A stretch of DNA of 64,000 nucleotides, from NCBI RefSeq assembly GCF_002443255.2, contig NW_019211458.1, positions 36,839,589 to 36,903,588 on the forward strand, written 5' to 3'. How positions within the stretch are numbered: the first letter of the stretch is position 1; each line of letters opens with the position of its first letter. The translations under genes and the position numbers were made by a program. The DNA comes from Varroa destructor (taxonomy: Eukaryota > Arthropoda > Arachnida > Mesostigmata > Varroidae). A model generated the notes under the pieces. The model was not told the origin of the DNA. It saw nothing but the letters and a program-made list of their open reading frames with translations, and ran no database searches. Shown piece by piece: positions 54,960 through 64,000 of the stretch.

Positions 54960-55343
54960 CTACATTACGTTATCTTCCTCAAACCGCATTTGGGTCGCTG
55001 GTGGCTGGCCTTCTTCCAAAGAGAGATCTTCGCGCTGAGCTTCGTTGATCAACATGTCTTGTAGTCTTATAAAGCTTTCGCGACGATCCGAATCCTTAAA
55101 TTCAGTTTTGTTCCAAGGTTGTTGATGTATCTGGCGATCTCGCCATTCACTCTGGAGCGCAGAGGAGTCTTGGACAGCTGCTGGGCCCTCGGGCTTCTCC
55201 ATGTCCTTCACCTGTCCTCTTTGAGGAGTTTTGCAATCTTCTCCGGGCGGGATAGCCGCCATCGATTTAGTTGAAGTTTCCCGGTTTTTGTTTTCGATGT
55301 TTAAGCGATCTATGCTTGGTGGTTCTTTTATATTGTTTTTCAA
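54960..55343 (-). CDS. Coding-like ORF or exon: hydrophilic, probably disordered protein segment
   Basis: This is the most coding-like frame in the window. It is open for 127 codons on the minus strand. Residue 1 is a TTG codon, so the true start is either an upstream splice acceptor or the internal ATG at 55262 (residue 28, giving 100 aa). The sequence is rich in E, D, K, R, Q, P and S and has almost no hydrophobic runs: GPAAVQDSSALQSEWRDRQ, then DRRESFIRLQDMLINEAQRE, then DLSLEEGQPPATQMRFEEDN. RESFIRLQDMLINEAQRED could form a short amphipathic helix. There is no membrane segment, signal peptide or cysteine pattern. Local GC content is near 50% against an AT-rich background. A stop follows at 54960. 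If the frame is an exon, the GTAATG just before the stop could be a donor, after codon 125 (Asn), and the AG before AACCACC near 55325 a weak acceptor. Nothing around it identifies the gene, and function is unknown. Confidence 0.4.
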   Translation of the reverse strand: MKNNIKEPPSIDRLNIENKNRETSTKSMAAIPPGEDCKTPQRGQVKDMEKPEGPAAVQDSSALQSEWRDRQIHQQPWNKTEFKDSDRRESFIRLQDMLINEAQREDLSLEEGQPPATQMRFEEDNVM

Positions 55344-58300
55344 ACAGAGACCAAGCCAAGTTTAATGAAATTTCTATCGTACGAGCTGCGTCGTTTTAAA
55401 TCACTAACTAGACTGCGTTTCATTGATCGAAGTAAATCGGCTTTTGTTAGAAAGAGGATTTATTGCAGAAATAGATTTAGCCCGTTCTAAGAATTTTCAC
55501 CGAGTGTCGCAGCGTCGTATTCCGGCCTTTTCAAGCATCATTTGTTATAAGTACTATTAAAAGTACTATTAGAAAAAAAACAAGTTATTTGAACAGTTTC
55601 TATCTCAACAATTTACTTTGCATGTCTATTCACAACTTTGTTTCATCGGCATATGCTCTACTATGGCAGCTTGAGGTATCACCCTTATATCAGGTAATAA
55701 AATGGCTTGAGGAGACTCTTCTCGATCATTTCTCGCTACTAACGGCTATTAGCCGTCTTTTAAAAGTCTGTCACTACGGTGCCTGAACGGGACGTTCTTA
55801 GTTCGAAATAGTTGAAATTAAGAGAACGGACAAGCGCTTAAATCATGTAGTTTATTGGCTCTTGCATTATTCGTCCGCTAATCGCTTTAATCACCAGGTA
55901 CTATATTATAATAACCTGTTCAAGCACATTTGGGTGCCTATCCATGAAAACTGCCACGTTCCAAGTATGCACAAGGAATGCACCCTATTGTTTCCTCGAA
56001 AAATTCGAAATACTTCGCATGCTAATATATTTCAAAATGTTATACTTCAAATTAAAACCACCAGTGACACTTGGTTTACCCTATTGTATAGCATACATTT
56101 GCATGAACGTACATACATCCCTCGCAGGTGGGATCGCCTCTTTTCCTGAAGGACAAACCAATCACACTACCAATGGCGGAATCGTTCAAATACAGGTACT
56201 CCATTGGGATTTGGGGCGATTGGGGCAAGCTATCGGGATGACACGGTCCATTATTATTATTTTGAGGTCGCTTCGCATTGCTTGGGTTAATGTTGCACTA
56301 TTTATAATGTCAGTTGACGCTTTATATAGCTCAGCTTGCTGAGTGGTCGTTGAGCATTTCTAGGACTTAGTGAAGAAGTTGAAGCTGCGTTTCGCTTCGA
56401 AGACGAAGGGCAGAGTTGATGCATTTTCCACCAAAAGATCTCGTAAGCGTTCGGAGCGGAGATGGACCGATAGCATTCATACGTGCACAATCTTTTTTTA
56501 AATACGCAGGTATGACTATTTGGTGAATCGGGTGCACAGCACTTAGTAACGGTCAGTGACTACAAGCGAGATAACCAAACGCGTGAATATAATGTATACA
56601 AAAAAAAGAGAGGACAGGTTAACAATTATACGCTTGCGAACAATTTGAAAAAGGAAATATATGGAGATGATCACGAAAGGATTTTATATAGAGAAGCGGC
56701 ACGAACATATATGCCACACATGCAATGCCTCCGACTATTGCAGCATTGCTTTTCGTTTTCTAAGAAAAAATGAATGATCCATAGCTGGAACTTAGAAGAA
56801 ACGCTGCGTAAAGTACATAAGTTTATTACTCTGACTGAGGCTCCAGCTAAATGTTTGTCATGATGCTAGTTCGGATAGCTGAACCCGAAAATAGAAATAG
56901 CTGCATGTTTAGTTTGTATTGCACTATTAATCCCTTCTATTAAATTTTCTCTGTTTTTTTTTCACGATAGGCATATCGAATTAGTCTTTCTAGCATATTT
57001 TTATGAACATTGATGGTACCTTGCTTTCCCTCTCGGACACATAATCTAGTACTTCCAGATGCTCAAAATGTATCTGTCCTTAACTGATAATATATTGTTA
57101 CAGTTAGCAAAACGAAATGGCTTAATAGCGTACCTTGACCGCGCGACCAGCAGTAAGGCCAGCATATTCGAAAAGTCAGATTGGATTTGAGGGAACACCG
57201 CACATCTATGCCGTTATGTAGAAATTTTTTTGTACATAGAAATCATCGCCTGTTCGGGATGCTCGAAACATTTAAATGCAAACACCAGAGCTGATCTCGA
57301 TGCACGTTCCATACGCGCATTGCTCTATACGAGTGATGGCCGTTCGGCTTGTGTTCAGACATTGCAACTGGAAGAACTACTATGGAGCGATTTCAAGTAA
57401 AGGGGAAAGCCAATTAAGGAATATAAACTTTGATTACGTTCTACTGAAGTTTTTACGATTTAGGCTGCATGAAAATAATTTTACAGTCTCGTGTTTCTGG
57501 ACACCATCATATTCAGAAGTAAGCATTTGGAACTTGTTCGAAGATTAGCCAACAACAAACCGATGAAATTAACAGATTTTCCACCGCCTGAAAAATGACA
57601 TCTGGCATATTACGTTGTGTTGCTACTTGCTTAAAGTAAGTAGAAAGGCGCATGATTTTTGCTTTAAAAAACCGTATTAAAATCAACAAACCTACTAAAG
57701 GTGCTCATAAATCTCCCATGATGGTGCGCCTAAACTGTGTCGATGCTAAGCGATGTAAGGCGGAAACGAAGGTACGTTGGCAGGGCTATTGCTGAAAAAA
57801 GAGTTTAACCAAAAAAAAAGAAGAATATCAAGCTAAAACAAATAGTAGAATTCTCGTCCATCGTTTCATCGTTTGCATGCTTTGTTTGAAGATAATGTCC
57901 ATTGCGAAGGCGACCTATGACGTGATCTGCTAAGGACAACAGCAAATTCTATTTAATGGCTGGTAAACCTCCACCAGATATGTTAAACTTGCTTCAAGTT
58001 GATCGTCCAACGTTTTATTTAGTTCAGCTCAGCGCTTTATTATAACCGAAGCCCTTACGACGAGGACGGCTACGCTTACGCAGCAACTTTACAGCAATTT
58101 TATTCTATAAAATTAAGCTTTCCACATGGTGCGCTATAATAGGCAGGAAAAACCGCAGATACTTTCTTTCCATATGTGGATATTTATTGTTTGAATTTCT
58201 GCGCAATCAAAAGTACTGCAAGATAGCTATCCTAACAAAAAAAAAATCTTTCTCAAACGAAGCTTATGAATATAAACTGCCGGGTTGTTGTCGGTCCCGC

Positions 58301-58389
58301 CCATCTCTATACAACGCCCTGGGGACCATTTACGAATTATAAATGCCCCTGGTGTATGGAACACACTGCACGGGTTGGCAGCACATTTC
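55344..58389. other. Non-coding, no gene recognised
   Basis: AT-rich overall, with a GC-richer patch at 56110-56480. That patch holds a 132-codon plus-strand frame (55944-56342, ATG start, Ile/Leu-rich, no family). On plus there is a short frame piece, GLSEEVEAAFRFEDEGQS, near 56369-56422, which looks protein-like but is soon stopped. Neither is supported well enough to call a gene. Confidence 0.45.
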
Positions 58390-58581
58390 GAAACGCGCAT
58401 GTACTCGTGTTTTTGTGATTTTTTTTTGTTCGATTCTATAATGATGTTATACTGATGTCAACTGTCTTATAAACCCATAGTGAAACGCGCATGTACTCGT
58501 GTTTTTGTGATTTTTTTTTGTTCGATTCTATAATGATGTTATACTGATGTCAACTGACTTATAAACCCATAGTGAAACGCG
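58390..58581. repeat. 92-bp tandem duplication, 2.1 copies
   Basis: The unit beginning GAAACGCGCATGTACTCGTG occupies 58390-58481 and 58482-58573. The first 8 nt of a third unit (GAAACGCG) follow at 58574-58581. The two full units differ at one base only (ACTGTCTTAT in the first, ACTGACTTAT in the second), and their T9 runs have equal length. That is about 99% identity, so the duplication is recent or an assembly artefact. No open frame or transposon motif is in the unit. Confidence 0.97.
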
Positions 58582-61500
58582 TATAATAAAAGCTATAAAC
58601 TTTAACTTGATCGGATGAAAACGAAAAATGCCGAAAGTTATACAAATTTAGTAAGAAAATTGACAACTAAAGTTCGTGATAAGCACGGATATTAACGAAT
58701 CTTAAAGAAGATCGTATTTAATATTTTATAACTGTAGGATTTCTTGTATCTGTTAGTAATAATTTGTAGTTGCATAAAATATAAACAATGTCGCTTCATT
58801 AGTTAATTCCTTTTGTCGAGCTATCCACATAATTGGCTAATGTATATCTTCATGCTATTACATACTGTTTATTTTTTAATGTGCAAAAATTTTACCCTCA
58901 TCTATATTTTATTGTATACCAATAAACAATTTATGCTTTGGCACATGAAAGCTTTGAATAAACGTAGGCGTTTATGATCGTTACATGGGGCAAAATAGGT
59001 GAATCGATACGATGTGACATCTGTAATTACAAATCGACGGAAACTTACTGTTTGCGTATTATTATAGGAAGCGTATACGTACTTATCGAATATAGCTAAT
59101 TCACTGCGGGTTTGGGGGCGATTTTCTTGGCTGCAAACTGAAGGATAAACCTTTCGAGTTCCTTTTATTTAATCTTTAGTCTTTAATCTCTCGAATCCCG
59201 CATCGCAGAGATCAGATTTTAATGTCTTCAATGATAATCAGGAAAGAGAAGCAACCTATGTTCAGGTAGAAAACGTAAACTGGGGGCACGCTTTTACAAC
59301 TACCTCTATAGCCTATATATTCTAGATCGGTAAGGCACTCATAACTAAACTAACCCCATCTAGCCTGCGGCTACTGATAAATATATTGTTTAGTCGAAAT
59401 CATGAGTTTGTGCTGACGTGGCACTATAATCCTTAACAGATCCGAATAATTGTTATCGACTTACTTTTCTTCTATACTAATAATAAGAAGCCCTTTATTA
59501 GCCATTTCTGTTTTACGTGTATGCGTATACTTTTCCCAAAAACGTTTTCAATTATGAACCTATTTCTGCCCTAAAACAATACAGGTTAGAGACAATTGAA
59601 AGGGAGAGCAACGTTACACTTTGCAAAGAACGATACAGTTGGGATTGGTAACAAGAAGAGGCAGCTTTCAAATAGAATACACCTATTCGGAATTTACGGT
59701 TACCGCAAGCAGAAAACTATGTACCTAGTCAGCTTTCTGCTGTTGGTTGCATTCAATTTTCTAATAGAAAATTCAGAGCTTTTCAATAGGCTACAAATAG
59801 AACCCTGGACAGCCCACGGATGTTTCATCGTTGTCATGACCGATACGATCATTTAGTGCATATGATTTTCTCAGCACAACTACGTGTTCGGCGGATCTAA
59901 TATTTTAGAAAGCGGCCTGTACGTGACAGATTTCATGAATATGGTTCCCTCTACTGTCCTGTGTACTGTATCACAATTTTAAAGCCAAACTGAAATAGGT
60001 TTGCCCCCGCTGTAAGCCACCAGGACGGAATACATTACGGCATGTCGAATGATGCAAGAAGACTGCCTACATAGTGGCACAGATGCCTATACGTACAAGT
60101 CTGGATACGCATAAATTGTTTTTGCTCCGGTCAATGGAAACATACCGTTTTCGTTGGCGTAAGCCCGTACCCCGATGCTATGCAACTAACTACCTTTCAG
60201 CTAAGTGCAAGGTTTGCTGTGAGTCGGAAAGGCTCCAATATAAATATTGGTATACTTCGGCGAGCAAAATCAGTTTACATCCATCCAGATAATTAGTTTT
60301 GTGTTTTCTTTCTTTTTTTTTATACAATTTGTATTTGAAAAGTGTTATTGGAAGGAAATATTAACATGTGTAAACTCGTTAGAAAATCAAGCATGAGCAC
60401 AAGTTGACCTAAAATACCAGTTGTTAATTTTCGAGCTATTATATTTTTGCTTTTCGAGCTATTTGCAGTGTAAGTGGCATTCTTACGCTGCCTTAGAAGC
60501 GTATTCGTTACGGTCACCTACCGTCTGAGAGAAATAATGGTACCCTATGATAATATGCTACGTTTTTTTATTCCACATTAACCTCCGTCCTCAGAGACTG
60601 TACCTGAATAGGGTCAATTTACTAAGCAATGCCGGAGCAGCTGAAGCATAAAGGGTGGCTAGTTTTTCCATACAGACCCCTTTTCCCGAGAGAAACGGTA
60701 AAAACATTTACTGAGGTCAAAGGCATAAATGTATATGCGTAAGCATCGAAAAAGCGTGCGACTGTTCTCATTACGGCTAAATGGAGGACGACATTAAACA
60801 ACAATATTTTACGGGAAGGTTTTTTAGGTAGAGACACTTATAATAAAGGGGCCGGTCGTTTGCAGATTCCAGAAGCAAGAGCCAGTTTAGAAAACCGAAC
60901 TTTTTTTTGGGATTATTACTTCGCAAGGGAAAGTGTAGCCTGTATGTTCAATTGTAGGAATCGGCTGAAGACCTCAAGTCTTTAGTGGTTGGGTTGTTAC
61001 TTGCAAATAGAACATACAAATAAAAAAAGGAAACACTTTCGCGTGAAGCGTTAACGAGATTCGAGTAAATCATTATTTTTGTAATAAACCTGTTCTTTAT
61101 ACCTTGTATTGAATATATCAACAAGGGCAAATAATGTTTGGGAATCGAACTACTATTTGCTCTTGTAAAAACTGTGTATGCCCTAATGAACAATTAGCTT
61201 GCATTATACCAACACAAATACTAGCTCAAGGCAGCATGGTTAGAAAATTCTTCTTACTCTGCTGACAGCTTGGTCTGTCGAGTGTTAGCCTTAATGGTGC
61301 TAGCCTTCAAATAATCCTACTGTAAAGCGTATCAATCATATATAGAAATTAGAGGTGTTAATAAGATAACTCAAAGAAGACACGTCGATGCCAGTAATAC
61401 GTAAGTCTGGACAACTTGCACGATGCACGCACCTAACATTCTCATTGATCTGTAGTTTATTTTGTATTTGCTTTGTTTCTTTTAACTAAAATTAACAGAT

Positions 61501-62313
61501 GCTTAATACTGCAAACTTATCATAGGAAAGTGCTAAAACACCATATACCACTATTCAGCATACTAGATGATGGAGCACCTCATGACTGCTAAAACGAGCC
61601 TTACAATTTAAGGCCTAACCGACACTCGCCTTAGTAAAACCGCTTCAAAAAATGGCTTCAACCACAGTGAGATGCTGTGGCGGAGCGGATGGTGAAATGT
61701 TTGCTTTGTACTTTGTTGTTTTTGCAAAGATAAGCTCTAGTCAAATAAGAAGACAAGGCGGTGATACCGTCCTCAGTCGTAGATACGCCGGATCTACTTC
61801 CGACGCAGCCTGACGGCAGTATCTGACATGAAATTCGAAGCATTTAGTTAAATTAGCGGTAATCTTTTTTGAAGACTGAACAGGTCATAGCTTAGATTTA
61901 CTTTTAAATGGTATCAAACAGTCAATATAGGCTATCTAGTTTAGCGTCAAGTCATAACGATGTGATTTGATAAAACCTATATATTTATTAGCATCCATAT
62001 GTAACCAGTGCCCGTTCTGTTCCATAGTGTGTTCAGGGGTTCAGTTCAAGTCTGTGCTGCCTCAGCCGTATCTTTTCAGTGTTGTGCCAATGTCCGCAGT
62101 GTGTCGCACTATCAGAGGTCGTCGTAGCTTCGTTAGTTCTGCATTTTAGGTAATACTATATATTTTTTGACCTTTTCTAAGCGTCGAAATAATGATCGTA
62201 TTGGCTCTTCTATGTTTATAGTACATTTAAGGATGTCTAAGTGAACAAAATCAATCTACTTTAATCCTACGAAAGAATATATCTGATTATAATTGATTGA
62301 AGCAACACATAGC

Positions 62314-62352
62314 AACTATAGTTAATCTATAGTTTATATAGTCAAACTATAG
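62314..62352. repeat. Overlapping TA-rich inverted repeats
   Basis: AACTATAG and CTATAGTT (62314-62334) form 8-bp arms around a 5-nt spacer. The second arm also pairs, as CTATAGTTT (62327-62335), with AAACTATAG (62344-62352). The two hairpins are mutually exclusive because they share an arm. Confidence 0.85.
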
Positions 62353-63596
62353 CGAATGGAAAGGAAAAACGTTTGTTATGATAGCGCAATGTATGATATT
62401 ATTATAATATGTTTACAAGTTTCGCCAGTAACACATACGTATTACGAAATTTATATAAATATCATACCGTAATGTTTGCGTTAATCCGCGATTCGTTTAG
62501 GATCGTATATTTATTTATTTGTTGCACAATATTAAATGGCACTTTTTGACAGTTTCGTATGTCCTTTTAGGCCACTTGCAACAAGGATATGGTCGGCAAG
62601 ACGGCTTCAAGTAAACTTCGAGTACTTTCCATTGTTATTATAGGATGACCATCTATCTTACTCGTAGACGAACAAATAGAGCCCCAAGATGATTAACCGT
62701 TCCCCAATATTTAATCAAACCGAGCCAACTAATTGATCTGCAAAGCTCTGAGCTATTAACAAAATATATCTTACTTAAGACAAATTTCATAGGTACTTTT
62801 ATTGCCAGATTAGATAAGTCTATATTTGAAACATGTTCTATTGTTTGTCTGCCAACCTTCAAAACATGGAATTATCCTGATAATACACTGTCGTTTACTG
62901 TTCTTACTGCCATTAGGTTTTCTGGTTTGAACTAATCTATCGATAGAATCGGTAAGAATGAAATAGACGATTAAATAAACGCACACATAGCTTCCTATCA
63001 ACTAATGGACGCTAATAATAGCTTATATGCATTACCTTGTATTTATGCCAACATAAGAAGACGTAAGCCATCATAATTTTTTGGAATTTAGGATTATACT
63101 ATTATTAGGATATTTGAATATCAGTCACTCTATTATATTTCGTTTTCCCATTCTGTATGCGTTCATCATTCGACTGCGCTATGTTTATACAACGAAACGC
63201 CATGTTCATATTGCTTTCGTCGCAGGTAAAAGTAGAAAAATCGTATAAGCCTCCGGATGTCAACTGGATATTCCAAGAAGCAGAAAAGTTCATTTTCATC
63301 ACCTCGTTTACAATACTTTACGCTGACGTAAAACAGATTGAAATATCTATCTTTTGTAGGGCGAAAAGGCGAGAGCTTAGCGTACTATTCGAGAGTGCTT
63401 TTCAAAAGGTAATTTATATCTTAGCAATGCGTCTTGTTCCGGTAGGTCATTTGGTTTCGACGGAGACTATTTGAAGAGACCGTCAGAGAATGACGACTTC
63501 TAATCGAGTCGGCGATTGGCCGTGAATATGGACAACAGGACACTTTACGTCCTGACGAAAAAAAATGAGACGCATCGTCTCACTAGTGCCTTCCAA

Positions 63597-63617
63597 AATG
63601 TTGAGAATCTCAACATT
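63597..63617. repeat. 10-bp quasi-palindrome
   Basis: AATGTTGAGA and TCTCAACATT flank a single A. About 30 nt upstream, TGAGACG and CGTCTCA flank CAT. Two near-perfect hairpins within 50 bases is unusual, but no terminator or RNA role is implied in this eukaryotic setting. Confidence 0.85.
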
Positions 63618-64000
63618 CTCTTCGCCACTGATTAACACGCTCTCCTTGTATAGATATTTGCATAGAACTACAACAGGAGAGGAGAACTGGTGTCTCTGTA
63701 TTAACATAAAGGGCAGAAAGTCTGTATCTGAGAAATGTTGATGTTTGGACTAACTAAAAGGATCTAGTGTGCAGAAAGTCGCTTAAGGAAGACACGTCGT
63801 GTGGTCAGCATTTTAACCTAAGCCAATCTCGATTCGCCATGAAAAATCCAACCTACCAGATTTAATAATTTTGCTTAACAATAATGCTATGCAGCCTACT
63901 ATAAGAGGAATCAGCAGAACCGGCCTGCAGGGGCTTAGGAATAAGAGGTTGGTAATCAGTTTCGTCATTTTCCGGAAATTGTGCCGACGGATTACCGCCT

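Larger units (their letters stand above)
58582..64000. other. Non-coding, no gene recognised
   Basis: AT-rich to the window end. Small items: TTTTCGAGCTATT occurs twice at about 60428-60463, inverted TA-rich arms lie at 62314-62352, and short hairpins at 63567-63583 (7 bp, 3-nt spacer) and 63597-63617 (10 bp, 1-nt spacer). A GC-richer patch at 61658-61843 holds a 61-codon minus-strand frame with a protein-like mix (PSGCVGSRSGVSTTEDGITA) but no recognisable family. Confidence 0.5.

Noticed and set aside
1..64000. CRISPR array, phage, operon or other prokaryotic system
   Set aside because: No regularly spaced direct repeats, no closely packed genes and no prokaryotic gene families. The sequence character is eukaryotic non-coding DNA.

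Overview
This window reads as non-coding nuclear DNA from a multicellular eukaryote, most likely an arthropod or similar invertebrate. It is AT-rich by eye (about 60%). It has scattered (TA)n microsatellites and long homopolymer runs, a decayed mariner transposon, a trinucleotide-rich CpG-containing island, and one run of exactly 100 N that marks an assembly gap. I see no operon, ribosome-binding-site pattern, tRNA or rRNA gene, or long open frame. The longest stop-free frames are about 100-137 codons, which is close to chance at this length and composition. A mite or other chelicerate is possible, but that is an impression and nothing here proves it.

Layout. Positions 1-2100 hold nothing recognisable. 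At about 2116-2960, on the minus strand, lies a frameshifted and internally deleted mariner transposase relic, the only protein family I can name with confidence. From 2960 to 19400 the sequence is plain AT-rich DNA with a few microsatellites and the gap at 8679-8778. At about 19430-21600 composition changes sharply: CpG-containing, rich in GTT/GCT/CAA triplets, with an uninterrupted (GAG)n tract at 20239-20306. It is the best candidate for a promoter or 5' exon, and there is a good minus-strand splice donor at 19709. From 21600 to 64000 the DNA is again mostly featureless. It is broken by a possible tRNA-like (SINE-type) relic at 41489-41551, a 22-bp perfect hairpin at 45108-45156, a two-copy interspersed repeat (46505-46589 and 49518-49602), a coding-like ORF at 54960-55343 (minus), and a recent 92-bp tandem duplication at 58390-58581.

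No set of genes can be seen working together. The most unusual pattern is a group of perfect inverted repeats that all have exactly 5-nt spacers (22, 12, 11 and 8 bp arms, plus shorter ones). It looks more like a mutational footprint than a gene system. I do not find a convincing undescribed biological system. The items most worth checking are the 54960-55343 ORF, the interspersed repeat pair, the hairpins and the 19430-21600 island.
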